64,000 nucleotides of DNA from Slackia sp. ZJ119. GTDB taxonomy: Bacteria; Actinomycetota; Coriobacteriia; Coriobacteriales; Eggerthellaceae. A program made the position numbers and the translations under genes. Shown in pieces: positions 53,124-62,419 of this stretch (position 1 is its first letter; each line of letters begins with the position of its first letter). The notes under the pieces are model-generated. The model was not told the DNA's origin, did not search any database, and was given only the letters and a program-made list of their open reading frames with translations. The stretch spans positions 1 through 64,000 of the forward strand of contig NZ_JAAKEN010000007.1 in assembly GCF_011039175.1 (NCBI RefSeq). Direction: 5' to 3'.

Positions 53124-55052
53124 ATGGCGGGTTCGATCAGCTCCGACGACATACGGCGGGTTCGCGAAGCCAGCGACCTCGTCGCCCTGTTCGGCGAGAC
53201 GAACCACCTTCAGCGCAAAGGCCGCGACTTTTGGTGCTGCTGCCCGTTTCACAACGAGAAGACCCCGTCGCTGAAGATCGATCCCAACCTGCAGCTGTGG
53301 CACTGCTTCGGCTGCGGCGAAGGGGGAGACGTCTTCGCCTACGTCCAAAAGCTCGAAGGGCTCAACTTTCCCGAATCGGTGCATCGGCTCGCCGAGCGGG
53401 CGCACATCGACATCGTGGAAGAAGGAGGGCGCGACGCCATCGCGCCGTCGCAGAAGGAACGCCTCAAGCGGGCGTGCGCGGCCACGGCCGAGTTCTATCA
53501 CACCCAGCTCATGCGCAGCGCCGCCTCCGACGCGGCGGCGGCGCGGTCCTACCTGCACGACCGCGGCCTGGGAGGCGCGGTGCCCAAAACGTGGCAGCTG
53601 GGGTTTGCGCCGGGGCGCAACATGCTGGTGAACCACTTGGCGTCGCTCGGGTTCACCTCCGAAGAGATGCTGCTTGCCAACGTGGCGGTCGCCCGCGACG
53701 GCGGGCCTTTGCGCGACCGGTTCTACAACCGCGTGATGTTTCCCATCTTCGACGAGCGCGGCGACTGCATCGCGTTCGGCGGGCGCGTGGTGGGCGCAGG
53801 CGAGCCGAAGTACCTCAATTCGCAAGAAACGCCCATCTTCCACAAGTCCAGCGTGCTGTTCGGGCTGGACAAGGCGAAGTCCGCCATGGCCGCAACCGGC
53901 GTGGCCGTGGTCACGGAAGGCTACACCGACGTCATAGCCCTGCACGAATCGGGCATCGCCAACGCGGTGGCAACGCTTGGCACGGCGCTGACCATGCGCC
54001 ACATCCGCCTGCTGTCGCGTCATGCGAAAAACCGCATCGTGTACCTGTTCGACGGCGACGAGGCCGGTCAGCGGGCTGCCGACCGGGCGCTGTCGTTCAT
54101 CGACGAGTCCATGACGCCGGAGGCGGGCCGCATGCAGGTGGAACTGGTGGCGGTCACGCTGCCCGACAACCTCGATCCGGCCGATTTCGTGGCCGAGCGA
54201 GGGGCCGAAGCGCTGCAAAAGCTGTTGGAGAAGGCCCGGCCGCTTGTGCAGTACGGCATCGACCGGCGGCTGGCGAAACATGACCTCAGCCGCCCGGAAG
54301 GACGCGCCGCAGCCATGAGCGACGCGCTTTCCGTGTTGGCGCCCATCAAAAACTCCATGCTTGCGCGGTCCTACGCCCGCGAGATCGCCGGGCTCACGCG
54401 CTTTCGAGAAGACGACGTGCTGCGGCGCTTGGCGGCGCTGCAGGTGCCCAAAGACGGGCGTGCAGCGGGTGCGGAACAGCCCCGCAGCCGTCCTGCGGCC
54501 GCCTACGACCCCGACTGCAGCCCTGTGTCCGTCGTGGCCGGGCAGACGCCTTTGGGCGTCGCCGAATCGCCGCTTTCGCAGGGCGAGGCCAGCCGGCGGC
54601 GCATGGAGCGGCGGCTGCTTGCGGTGCTGGCCCAGTATCCGCAGCTGGGGCTGGCGCATTCCGACGCGCTGGCGGCCACGTCGTGGCACGTGGGCGGGCA
54701 TCGGGCCATCGCCGAAGCGCTGTTGGAAGGGCTTATCGGCAACGCCGACATCTCGGCGGCCGACCTTGTGGGACACGTGTCGCGCACGGTGGCCGGGTCG
54801 GTCGGCATCCTGACGGAAGACGCGGTCGGAGGGCTGCAAGGCGATCCAGACGCGGCGGCGCAGCGCCTGGCGGCTTTTTTGGTGGAAGAGCTTTCCATCG
54901 GCGACGCCGAAGACGCGTTGGCCGCATTGAAAGCCCGTTTGGCGAATCCGGGCGGCATGGACGAAGAAGAGCATGAGACGCTGTTCCAGGCCGTCGTTTC
55001 CATGCAGCAGGACCTTGCTGCCCGCAAACGCGCCCATCGGCCCTTGATTTGA
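53124..55052 (+). CDS. dnaG: DNA primase
   Basis: A 642-residue primase that makes RNA primers at the replication fork. It has the CHC2 zinc ribbon C40-x2-H43 with C61-x2-C64, the catalytic core with VVTEGYTDVIALHESGIANA and LFDGDEAGQRAADRAL (TOPRIM metal site), and a C-terminal helical domain for helicase interaction that is Ala/Gly-rich and divergent. AAGAGGTGAG precedes the ATG. The end of the HD gene lies 36 bases upstream, so they are likely co-transcribed. Confidence 0.96.
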   Translation: MAGSISSDDIRRVREASDLVALFGETNHLQRKGRDFWCCCPFHNEKTPSLKIDPNLQLWHCFGCGEGGDVFAYVQKLEGLNFPESVHRLAERAHIDIVEEGGRDAIAPSQKERLKRACAATAEFYHTQLMRSAASDAAAARSYLHDRGLGGAVPKTWQLGFAPGRNMLVNHLASLGFTSEEMLLANVAVARDGGPLRDRFYNRVMFPIFDERGDCIAFGGRVVGAGEPKYLNSQETPIFHKSSVLFGLDKAKSAMAATGVAVVTEGYTDVIALHESGIANAVATLGTALTMRHIRLLSRHAKNRIVYLFDGDEAGQRAADRALSFIDESMTPEAGRMQVELVAVTLPDNLDPADFVAERGAEALQKLLEKARPLVQYGIDRRLAKHDLSRPEGRAAAMSDALSVLAPIKNSMLARSYAREIAGLTRFREDDVLRRLAALQVPKDGRAAGAEQPRSRPAAAYDPDCSPVSVVAGQTPLGVAESPLSQGEASRRRMERRLLAVLAQYPQLGLAHSDALAATSWHVGGHRAIAEALLEGLIGNADISAADLVGHVSRTVAGSVGILTEDAVGGLQGDPDAAAQRLAAFLVEELSIGDAEDALAALKARLANPGGMDEEEHETLFQAVVSMQQDLAARKRAHRPLI

Positions 55053-55075
55053 CCCTGCAGGACAAGGAGGCTGGC

Positions 55076-55504
55076 ATGAACGTTTTTCTCTGGCTCGTCG
55101 TCGCTGCCGTCATGGCCGTCGTTGAAGCCCTCACGCAGGGACTGGTCACCGTGTGGTTCGTCGCAGGAGCGCTCGCGTCGTTCGTGGCGGCGCTTGCCGG
55201 CGCCGACGTCGTGGTGCAAATGGTCCTGTTCCTCGTCGTGTCGGTCGTGTGCCTCGTGGCGCTGCGGCCTTTCGCCCTGCGTTTTCGTCGCGCCCCGCAG
55301 GCCACCGAGCCGACCATGGTCGGCAAGGCCGCGGTGGTGTGCGAGCCTCTGTCCGCCGACGGCATGACCGGGCGCGTGCGCACGTCCCAGTCCATGACGT
55401 GGAAAGCCTGCACGCAAAACGGCGAGGCTTTGCCGATCGGCACCCCTGTGGTCGTAGTGGCGCAAGACAGCGCCAAGCTCATCGTTGAAAGGAAGCCCTC
55501 ATGA
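55076..55504 (+). CDS. NfeD-like membrane protein
   Basis: A 142-residue protein with two or three N-terminal membrane helices (NVFLWLVVAAVMAVVEAL, VWFVAGALASFVAAL and VVVQMVLFLVVSVVCLVAL) and a C-terminal OB-fold (AVVCEPLSADGMTGRVRTSQ). NfeD proteins pair with SPFH proteins such as the next gene, whose start overlaps this stop codon (ATGA). Together they organise membrane microdomains. ATG 55076 has AAGGAGG upstream. Confidence 0.9.
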   Translation: MNVFLWLVVAAVMAVVEALTQGLVTVWFVAGALASFVAALAGADVVVQMVLFLVVSVVCLVALRPFALRFRRAPQATEPTMVGKAAVVCEPLSADGMTGRVRTSQSMTWKACTQNGEALPIGTPVVVVAQDSAKLIVERKPS

Positions 55505-56433
55505 TCGTGTTTCTCGCCGTATTGATCGTCGTCATCGTGGCTTTGTGCGTCACGTGCATCCGCATCGTGCCGCAGGCCGAAGCCGTTATCGTGGAACGTT
55601 TGGGGTCGTATCTGGCCACCTGGAACAACGGCTTGCACATGAAGATCCCGTTCATCGACCGCGTGCTTCCCTCCGTCACGCTCAAAGAGCAGGTGGCCGA
55701 CTTCCCGCCGCAGCCCGTCATCACGAAGGACAACGTGACCATGTCCATCGACACGGTGGTGTTCTACCGCATCGTCGACCCGAAGCTGTACAGCTACGGG
55801 GTGGACAACCCCATGGCTGCCATCGAGAACTTGACCGCCACCACGCTGCGCAACATCATCGGCGACTTGGACCTGGACACCACGCTCACCTCGCGCGACA
55901 CCATCAACGCGCAGATGCGCTCCATCCTGGACGAGGCCACCGACGCCTGGGGCATCAAGGTCAACCGCGTGGAAGTGAAGAACATCACCCCTCCCGCGGC
56001 CATTCAGCAGGCCATGGAAAAGCAGATGAAGGCCGAGCGCGAGAAGCGCGAGGCGGTGCTTTTGGCCGAAGGGCAGAAACAGTCGGCCATCACCATCGCC
56101 GAGGGCAACAAGCAGGCGCAGATCCTTGCGGCAGAGGCCGAGAAGCAAAAGACCATCCTGGCCGCTGAGGCCGAACGCGAAAAGCAGATCCGCGAGGCGG
56201 AAGGCGAGGCGCAGGCCATTCTGAGCGTGCAGCAGGCCACCGCCGACGGCATCCGCATGGTGCGCGACGCCGGCGCGGACAACGCCGTGCTCACGCTGCA
56301 GGCGTTCGAGGCGCTCAAGTCGGTGGCCAACGGCCGTTCCACGAAGATCATCATCCCTTCCGAAATCCAGGGCCTTGCCGGCCTTGCCGCCAGCCTGAAA
56401 GAAATCGTCGCCGACGACGAAGAGCGGCGCTAG
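55501..56433 (+). CDS. SPFH/stomatin-like membrane protein
   Basis: A 310-residue protein: an N-terminal hydrophobic anchor (VFLAVLIVVIVALCVTC), an SPFH domain (VERLGSYLATWNNGLHMKIP) and a long Ala/Glu/Lys-rich helical region (residues 180-260, REAEGEAQAILSVQQATADG) likely to form oligomers. Members (QmcA/YbbK type) form rafts and may regulate proteases. Its stop codon TAG is the first three bases of a repeat copy. It overlaps the NfeD-like gene, so the two act as a unit. Confidence 0.92.
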   Translation: MIVFLAVLIVVIVALCVTCIRIVPQAEAVIVERLGSYLATWNNGLHMKIPFIDRVLPSVTLKEQVADFPPQPVITKDNVTMSIDTVVFYRIVDPKLYSYGVDNPMAAIENLTATTLRNIIGDLDLDTTLTSRDTINAQMRSILDEATDAWGIKVNRVEVKNITPPAAIQQAMEKQMKAEREKREAVLLAEGQKQSAITIAEGNKQAQILAAEAEKQKTILAAEAEREKQIREAEGEAQAILSVQQATADGIRMVRDAGADNAVLTLQAFEALKSVANGRSTKIIIPSEIQGLAGLAASLKEIVADDEERR

Positions 56434-56478
56434 GGAAGCGTTGCTGAAAGCCGGCAGCATCCTTTCGGCTTTCGGCAA
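56430..56478 (+). repeat. Diverged TAGGGAAGCG repeat copy and hairpin at a stop codon
   Basis: CTAGGGAAGCGTTGCTGAAA starts at 56430 and resembles the TAGGGAAACGCTGAT family with some changes. It ends the SPFH gene (TAG 56431-56433). TTGCTGAAAGCCG (56441-56453) pairs with CGGCTTTCGGCAA (56466-56478), a 13-bp stem with one wobble. It probably terminates the NfeD-SPFH operon. Confidence 0.6.
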
Positions 56479-56569
56479 TGCGGCGAAGCAGGTGCGCCGC
56501 AGGCGCGAAAACGCGGCGCCGCACGCCGCTCGTCCGCACGTTTTCAGTGGAGTTCATGCAGGTGCATGG

Positions 56570-56608
56570 ACAGAAGGCGTCGGTTGTCACACAATGGACG
56601 CCTTCTGT
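56570..56608 (+). other. 12-bp perfect hairpin in the def leader
   Basis: ACAGAAGGCGTC (56570-56581) pairs perfectly with GACGCCTTCTGT (56597-56608), with a 15-base loop. A second GC-rich stem, GCGGCGC/GCGCCGC (about 56617-56648), follows. They lie between the SPFH terminator and the def start, so they may be a structured 5' leader or a terminator without a U-tract. Confidence 0.45.
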
Positions 56609-56673
56609 GAACGAATGCGGCGCCTTTCGCAGACGCGCCTGCGCCGCCCATAACCGAATAGAGAGCGAGAACC

Positions 56674-57204
56674 GTGATAGCCATCGTGACTTCACCCGAT
56701 CCGGTGCTCAACCAGAAGTGCGAGCCGTGCGATCTTTCCGACAAAAGCCTGCGCAAGCTGGCGAAATCCATGACGAAGGCAATGTACAAGAACGCCGGCT
56801 GCGGTCTTGCCGCGCCCCAGGTGGGCGTGACGAAACGGCTCGTCGTCATCGACTGCGACCAAGACGAATCCGGCGAGCAGAACCCGCTCGTGCTCGTCAA
56901 TCCCACGCTTGAGGAAACGTGGGGCGAAGAGGTGGTCGATGAAGAGGGCTGCCTGTCGCTTCCCGGCATCTCGGTTCCCATCAAGCGCCCCGAAAGCGCC
57001 CGCGTGCGCTTTTTCGATCTGGACGGCGAGGAATGGGAGATCGAAGGGGACGGGCTGCTCGGCCGCTGCCTGCAGCACGAGCTCGACCACCTCGACGGAG
57101 TGACCATGTTCGAGCGCTGCGATCCGCTCGCCCGCATCCAGGCGCTGCGCGACTACGAAGCGGCCATGGCGGCCGGCGCCAAGCCGGGAGAGACTTCGTG
57201 TTAG
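56674..57204 (+). CDS. def: Peptide deformylase
   Basis: A 176-residue metalloenzyme that removes the N-formyl group from nascent proteins. All three motifs are intact: GCGLAAPQVG (42-51), EGCLSLPG with metal ligand C93, and QHELDHLDG with H135 and H139. The GTG start at 56674 follows GAGAGCGAG. It is followed directly by fmt, and the pair makes and removes formyl-Met. Confidence 0.95.
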   Translation: MIAIVTSPDPVLNQKCEPCDLSDKSLRKLAKSMTKAMYKNAGCGLAAPQVGVTKRLVVIDCDQDESGEQNPLVLVNPTLEETWGEEVVDEEGCLSLPGISVPIKRPESARVRFFDLDGEEWEIEGDGLLGRCLQHELDHLDGVTMFERCDPLARIQALRDYEAAMAAGAKPGETSC

Positions 57205-57215
57205 GCCAGGCGCGG

Positions 57216-58175
57216 ATGCGCGTCGTCTTCATGGGCACGCCGGCGTTCGCCGCCCGCATCCTCAAGCCCTTGTCCCAAGCCCATGACGTCGCAGCGGTCT
57301 ACACCCGGCCCGACGCAGTGCGCGGCCGCGGCCGCAAGACCGATCCGTCGCCGGTCAAAGCGGCTGCCGAGGAGCTGGGCATTCCTGCGTTCACGCCCAA
57401 AACGCTGCGCGACGAAGACGAGCAGGCCCGTCTGGCGGCGCTTGCCCCTGACGTCATCGTCGTTGCCGCCTATGGCGCCATTCTGCCCCAGGCGGTGCTC
57501 GACATCCCGAAGCTCGGCTGCGTGAACGTGCACGCCTCGCTGCTGCCGCGGTGGCGCGGCGCGGCGCCCATCGAGCGGGCCGTCCTTGCCGGCGACGAAG
57601 AGGTCGGCGTGTGCATCATGGCCATGGAGGCAGGCCTTGACACCGGCGACTTCTGCGAGCGGCGTGCGGTGAGCGCAGCCGGCAAAAACGCCGATGAGCT
57701 GACTGACGAGCTGGCCGACAGAGGCGCCGACGCGCTGCTGGTCGCTTTGGGCGACATACAGGCCAACGCGGCCGTTTGGACGAAGCAGGACGAATCGGCC
57801 GTCACCTATGCGGACAAGATCGCCAAAGGCGAGCTCAATCTGTCTTTGGACGACGAGGTCGAGCAGGTTCGGCGCAAGGTGCTCGCGTCGAGCGCGGCCC
57901 ATCCGAGCAAGGCGTGCGTCGCAGGCCGGTCGTGCACGATCGTTCGCGCGGCGTCCGTGGCCGACGAACAAGGACTGTCCGCATCGTCGGGACTGCTGCC
58001 GGGCGAGGCGCGATTCGCCTCGAAGCGGCTGTTTTTGGGATGCGTCGACGGCCCGGTGGAAATCATCGAGATAAAGCCCGACGGAAAGCAGGCGATGGCC
58101 GCGCGAGCTTTCGGAGCGGGGCTGCAAAACAACAAGCAAAGCGGACTGGCATGGGAGGCCGTCAATGACCGATAG
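57216..58175 (+). CDS. fmt: Methionyl-tRNA formyltransferase
   Basis: A 319-residue enzyme that formylates initiator Met-tRNA with 10-formyl-THF. It has MRVVFMGTPAFAARILKPL, the catalytic block GCVNVHASLLPRWRGAAPIE with AGLDTGD, and a C-terminal OB-like domain. The ATG at 57216 matches the usual family N-terminus. An in-frame GTG at 57198, overlapping the def stop codon, has a better Shine-Dalgarno (GGGAG) and would add six residues. It overlaps the next gene by 11 bases. Confidence 0.94.
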   Translation: MRVVFMGTPAFAARILKPLSQAHDVAAVYTRPDAVRGRGRKTDPSPVKAAAEELGIPAFTPKTLRDEDEQARLAALAPDVIVVAAYGAILPQAVLDIPKLGCVNVHASLLPRWRGAAPIERAVLAGDEEVGVCIMAMEAGLDTGDFCERRAVSAAGKNADELTDELADRGADALLVALGDIQANAAVWTKQDESAVTYADKIAKGELNLSLDDEVEQVRRKVLASSAAHPSKACVAGRSCTIVRAASVADEQGLSASSGLLPGEARFASKRLFLGCVDGPVEIIEIKPDGKQAMAARAFGAGLQNNKQSGLAWEAVNDR

Positions 58176-60324
58176 CAACGCAAACCGCCACGAGTCGGGC
58201 GACCGATCAAGGGGAAGAGGGGACGAACGCGGTCCTCGCCGCGGAAACGGCGGCTTTCGCGGACAAGGCGGCAGGTCCTCCGGGCCGCGCAAGGGCCCGC
58301 GTCCAGGCTCTGACGACCGGTCGTCCTATCGTCGCCGCGAAGACGGCGCCGAAAGCGGGCGCGGGCCGCGCTCGGGAAAGCCGGGAGGACGCGACGGCTC
58401 GCGCAAGCCGTACGACCGCGACTTTCGCGGCAAGGGAAAAGACGGCGGCGATCGCTTCCGCAGCGACCGGCCTCGGGGCGACAAGCCGTTTCGCCAAGGT
58501 CCGGGAAGGCCGGCGCCGTCGCGCGGAGACGAAGGCGTCCGCCGCGACAGCCGGCGCGAGGACGTCAGGCCGCGGCGAAGCGACGACGCGCGGCAGACGG
58601 CGGATGCGGCTCCCGAAGCCGCCGAGCGCACGCCGACGGGCTTTGCGGGCCGGCCCGACCGCCCGCGCAAGCAGCGAAGCCGCGCCACGCCTGCGCGTCT
58701 TGCCGCCTTGGACGCCGTGCGAACCATTCGAGAACGCGACGCCTACGCGCAAGACGTCATCGGCAAAGACATCGACCGCTCGTCGCTGTCTCCTGAAGAC
58801 CGCGCCTTCGCCACGCGGCTCGTGCTGGGCGTGGTAAGCGCATCGGGCACGCTCGACGACATCATCAACCGCATGCTCGAAGACCCGCGCGACATCAGCC
58901 CTCAGGTGCGCGACGCGATGCGCATTTCCGCCTATGAGATCATGTTCCTCGACAAGATCTACCATGCCGCCGTCGACCAAGGCGTCGAACTGGTCAAATC
59001 GGTCGCGCCTCCGGCGGCAGGCGTCGCGAACTTCGTGCTGCGCTCCATTGTGCGCATGCGCTCCGAATTCCCCTTCGGCGACCCGACGCAAGACGTCGAA
59101 GCCCTGGCTCGCCTGCATGCCTTCCCGGCTTGGATGGCCATTCTGCTCATGAGCGACCTGGGACCCGAGACGTCCATCGCGTTCATGCGAGCCTCCAACG
59201 AGCCGGCGCCGCTGTTCATCGCCGTCAACGAGGCGAAGACGCGAGAGGATTTGGTGCGGCGCGTCTTCGACCGCCTGGAAGAGCCCATCGAGCGCGTGTC
59301 CGTGGACGAGGGCGAAGTGCCGGGCTGCCTGCGCGTCGACGAGCCGCGCACGCTGTTGCTGCCCGACGTCAAGCGTCTCATCAACCAGGGCCGCATCCTC
59401 GTTTCCGATGCAGCGTCCCAGCATATCGCCGCGTCCGTGCTGCCCGACGAGATGCCGAAGTCGTTTTTGGAAGTGGGCGCGGGCCGCGCGACGAAGACCA
59501 TCCTCATCCAAAGCGACGCCTGCCGGCGCTGGGGCAAGCAGATCGAGGACTACGTCACGCTCGACAACCACGCCTTCAAGACGTCCATCCTGCGCGAGCG
59601 CACGGAAAAGTACGGCATCCACGTGGCGGAATGCGTCACCGGAGACGTGCTGAACATCGACGAGCTGATGCCGGGCCGCCGGTTCGAAGAGGTCTTCCTC
59701 GACGCGCCGTGCTCGGGCCTGGGAACGCTGCGCCGCCATCCGGAGATCCGCTGGCGCTTGAAGCCCGAAGACGTGGTCGAGATAGCCCGCACGCAGCTGG
59801 CCATGCTCAAGGCGCTGGCGGGGCATGTGGAGATGGGCGGCACGCTCGTCTATGCCACCTGCTCGGTCACGCACATGGAAAACAACAGCGTGGCGAAGGC
59901 GTTTTTGGAAAGCGACGAGGGCGCGGCGTTTCGTCTGGCGCCCATCGCCGGCAAGGCGTGCATCGCCACCCGTCTCGACGTCGACGGGCCTGACGCGCAT
60001 TTCGCCGTGCGGTTCGTGCGCGTGGCCGAAGACGAGCCGAAAGGCGCCGTTGAAGCGGTCGAGGCCGACGCTGAGGCCTGCGGCGCCGCGGCAGGCGAGG
60101 CGGACGACGTGGACGGGGCGGCGACGGCTGCGGCCGCAGCCGAAGCTGCAGCGGAAACAGCGTCCGCAGCCGCCGCAAACGCGGCGGAGCCCGTCGAAGC
60201 GGCGGCCGAGCCGGCAAGCGCCGCCGCAAGCGCACCAGCCGAGGCGGCCGAGGTCGGGGCTGAGGCCTCGTCTGCCGAAGTCTCAGCGGACGAGGCGGCC
60301 GAGGTCGAGCCTAGGCTGCAGTAG
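58165..60324 (+). CDS. rsmB: RsmB-like 16S rRNA m5C methyltransferase with long disordered ends
   Basis: A 719-residue protein. Residues 1-170 are Arg/Gly/Asp-rich, RGG-like and disordered ([15 protein letters not shown]). Residues 180-310 resemble the NusB-like RNA-binding domain ([20 protein letters not shown]). Residues 420-620 are the m5C methyltransferase, with the catalytic cysteine C516 in [19 protein letters not shown] and YATCSV near 563-568. The SAM loop is divergent ([10 protein letters not shown] where others have PGGKT). The last 90 residues are an acidic Ala/Glu-rich tail. Family RsmB methylates C967 of 16S rRNA. It overlaps fmt by 11 bases, as in many genomes. Confidence 0.85.
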   Translation: MTDSNANRHESGDRSRGRGDERGPRRGNGGFRGQGGRSSGPRKGPRPGSDDRSSYRRREDGAESGRGPRSGKPGGRDGSRKPYDRDFRGKGKDGGDRFRSDRPRGDKPFRQGPGRPAPSRGDEGVRRDSRREDVRPRRSDDARQTADAAPEAAERTPTGFAGRPDRPRKQRSRATPARLAALDAVRTIRERDAYAQDVIGKDIDRSSLSPEDRAFATRLVLGVVSASGTLDDIINRMLEDPRDISPQVRDAMRISAYEIMFLDKIYHAAVDQGVELVKSVAPPAAGVANFVLRSIVRMRSEFPFGDPTQDVEALARLHAFPAWMAILLMSDLGPETSIAFMRASNEPAPLFIAVNEAKTREDLVRRVFDRLEEPIERVSVDEGEVPGCLRVDEPRTLLLPDVKRLINQGRILVSDAASQHIAASVLPDEMPKSFLEVGAGRATKTILIQSDACRRWGKQIEDYVTLDNHAFKTSILRERTEKYGIHVAECVTGDVLNIDELMPGRRFEEVFLDAPCSGLGTLRRHPEIRWRLKPEDVVEIARTQLAMLKALAGHVEMGGTLVYATCSVTHMENNSVAKAFLESDEGAAFRLAPIAGKACIATRLDVDGPDAHFAVRFVRVAEDEPKGAVEAVEADAEACGAAAGEADDVDGAATAAAAAEAAAETASAAAANAAEPVEAAAEPASAAASAPAEAAEVGAEASSAEVSADEAAEVEPRLQ

Positions 60325-60355
60325 AAAGACGCGAATAGGATTGGAAAGGACTTTC

Positions 60356-61552
60356 ATGGCCAGAATCGAAATGACCACGCCGCTGGTGGAAATGGACGGC
60401 GACGAGATGACGCGCATCATCTGGGACATGATCAAGCGCGAGCTCATCGAGCCGCACGTGAACCTGAAAACGGAATACTACGACCTGGGCCTTGCTCATC
60501 GCGACGAGACCGACGACGCAGTGACCGTTCAGGCCGCCGAAGCCACGAAGCGCTTGGGCGTGGCCGTGAAGTGCGCCACCATCACGCCGAACGCGGCGCG
60601 AGTGGAAGAATACGGCCTGAAGCAGATGTGGAAAAGCCCCAACGGCACCATCCGCGCCATCTTGGACGGCACGGTGTTCCGTGCGCCCATCACGGCCGTG
60701 GGCATCGAGCCGTGCGTGCGGAACTGGAAAAAGCCCATCACGCTTGCCCGCCACGCCTACGGCGACGTGTACAAAAACGTCGAGCTGGCGGTGCCGGGGC
60801 CGGGCACGGTGGAGCTTGTCTACACCGGCGACGACGGGCTTGAGCTGCGAGAGACGGTCTTTCGCTTCGAAGGCGCGGGCGTGGCCCAAGGCCAGCACAA
60901 CATCGACGCCTCCATTGAAAGCTTCGCCCGCAGCTGCTTCGAATACGGGCTTGCGACCAGCCAAGACGTTTGGTTCGCAACGAAAGACACCATTTCGAAG
61001 ACCTACGACCACCGCTTCAAGGACATCTTCCAAGACGTGTACGACGCCGACTATCGCGCTCGTTTCGACGAGGCGGGGCTCGAGTACTTCTACACGCTCA
61101 TCGACGATGCGGTCGCCCGCGTCATGAAGGCCGAAGGCGGCTTCATCTGGGCGTGCAAGAACTACGACGGCGACGTGATGAGCGACATGGTGTCTTCGGC
61201 GTTCGGATCGCTTGCGATGATGACGTCGGTGCTTGTAAGCCCGCACGGCTACTACGAATACGAGGCGGCGCACGGCACGGTGCAGCGCCACTACTACAAG
61301 CACCTGAAAGGCCAGGAGACCTCGACGAATTCGGTGGCCACCATCTTTGCGTGGACGGGAGCGCTGGCCAAGCGCGGCGAGCTCGACGGCCTGCCGGACC
61401 TGGTTGCGTTTGCGAAACGGCTCGAACGCGCGACGCTCGACGCCATCGCGTCGGGCCAGATGACGGGTGACCTGGCCCGCATCACCACGCTTCCCGATCC
61501 GCAGGTGCTGTCCACCCGCGACTTCATTTTGGCCGTCGCCGACCGCCTGTAG
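60356..61552 (+). CDS. icd: NADP-dependent isocitrate dehydrogenase
   Basis: A 398-residue dimeric-type (eukaryote-like) [60 protein letters not shown] and [20 protein letters not shown], with NADP-binding residues in the last region. It decarboxylates isocitrate to 2-oxoglutarate, giving NADPH. ATG 60356 has GGAAAGGA five bases upstream. Its stop codon TAG begins a repeat copy. No citrate synthase or aconitase is nearby. Confidence 0.96.
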   Translation: MARIEMTTPLVEMDGDEMTRIIWDMIKRELIEPHVNLKTEYYDLGLAHRDETDDAVTVQAAEATKRLGVAVKCATITPNAARVEEYGLKQMWKSPNGTIRAILDGTVFRAPITAVGIEPCVRNWKKPITLARHAYGDVYKNVELAVPGPGTVELVYTGDDGLELRETVFRFEGAGVAQGQHNIDASIESFARSCFEYGLATSQDVWFATKDTISKTYDHRFKDIFQDVYDADYRARFDEAGLEYFYTLIDDAVARVMKAEGGFIWACKNYDGDVMSDMVSSAFGSLAMMTSVLVSPHGYYEYEAAHGTVQRHYYKHLKGQETSTNSVATIFAWTGALAKRGELDGLPDLVAFAKRLERATLDAIASGQMTGDLARITTLPDPQVLSTRDFILAVADRL

Positions 61553-61614
61553 GGAAACGCCGGCCAAACCCGCCCGGTCCTGCATCTTCCCGGCGATACC
61601 CTCCAGGGGTATCG
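61549..61614 (+). repeat. TAGGGAAACGC repeat copy with hairpin after icd
   Basis: TGTAGGGAAACGCCGGCCAA starts at 61549. TAG (61550-61552) ends icd. The conserved part is TAGGGAAACGC and then diverges. CGATACCC (61594-61601) pairs with GGGTATCG (61607-61614). Confidence 0.55.
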
Positions 61615-61627
61615 TGTCGCCTTTCTC

Positions 61628-61663
61628 GCGCCGGCGTCTTACGCTTCAGTAAGGCGTCGGCGC
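61628..61663 (+). terminator. 15-bp hairpin terminating icd
   Basis: GCGCCGGCGTCTTAC (61628-61642) pairs with GTAAGGCGTCGGCGC (61649-61663), including two G-T wobbles, around GCTTCA, followed by TTCTTC. It is the second hairpin after icd and probably protects the response regulator gene from read-through. Confidence 0.65.
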
Positions 61664-61729
61664 TTCTTCGCCGTGCTACCATGGGCAAAGCCGCGAAACG
61701 CGGGCGGCCCGGGCGAGAAGGGAGCGCAG

Positions 61730-62419
61730 GTGAACGTGCTGCTTGTCGAGGACGATCCGACCATCGTGGAAGCGCTGGCTCGTTTGCTTCATGCGGAAGG
61801 CTACCGCGTCGTGGCATGCGCACGGCAGTCCGAAGCCATTGAGCTGGCCGGACGCGAAACCTTCGCCATCGCGCTTTTGGACGTGACGCTGGCCGAAGGA
61901 AGCGGGTTCGGCGTGTGCGCCGCGCTGCGGGCCATCTCGCCCGACATGCCGGTCATCTTCCTGACGGCTTCCGACGACGAATACTCTACCGTGGCAGGGC
62001 TTGAGGCGGGCGCGGTCGACTACATAGCCAAGCCCTTCCGCCCTCGCGAGCTGACGAGCCGCATTCGGGCGGCGCTGCGCAGGCCGGCGGGCGCAGCGTC
62101 TGTGCTGCGGGCGGGGGACGTGGAGCTTGACCCGGCGCGGGCGACCTGCACGAAAGCCGGAGTCGACGTGGTGCTTTCGGCCATGGAGTACCGGCTTTTG
62201 CTCGTGCTCATGCAGGCGCACGGACGCCTGGTCACGCGCGAAGGCCTGCGCGACGCCATCTGGGACAGCGCGGGAGAATACGTCGAGGACAACACCTTGA
62301 ACGTGTACGTGCGCCGTTTGCGCGAAAAGATCGAAGACGATCCGTCAAGCCCGCGCGTGCTGTTGACGGTGCGGGGTCTTGGCTACAAGATGGCCGATGC
62401 GAAGGAGCGCACCTTATGA
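61730..62419 (+). CDS. OmpR-family response regulator
   Basis: A 229-residue two-component regulator. The receiver domain (1-115) has VLLVEDDP, phosphoacceptor D51 in LLDVTLAEGSGF, and a lysine in YIAKPFRPREL. The winged-helix DNA-binding domain contains LSAMEYRLLLVLMQAHGRLV and YVRRLREKIEDDPSSPRVLL. The start is GTG 61730 with AAGGGAG upstream; earlier frames are not conserved. It overlaps the histidine kinase gene by 4 bases and precedes an ABC gene, a layout typical of sensing antibiotics or peptides. Confidence 0.93.
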   Translation: MNVLLVEDDPTIVEALARLLHAEGYRVVACARQSEAIELAGRETFAIALLDVTLAEGSGFGVCAALRAISPDMPVIFLTASDDEYSTVAGLEAGAVDYIAKPFRPRELTSRIRAALRRPAGAASVLRAGDVELDPARATCTKAGVDVVLSAMEYRLLLVLMQAHGRLVTREGLRDAIWDSAGEYVEDNTLNVYVRRLREKIEDDPSSPRVLLTVRGLGYKMADAKERTL

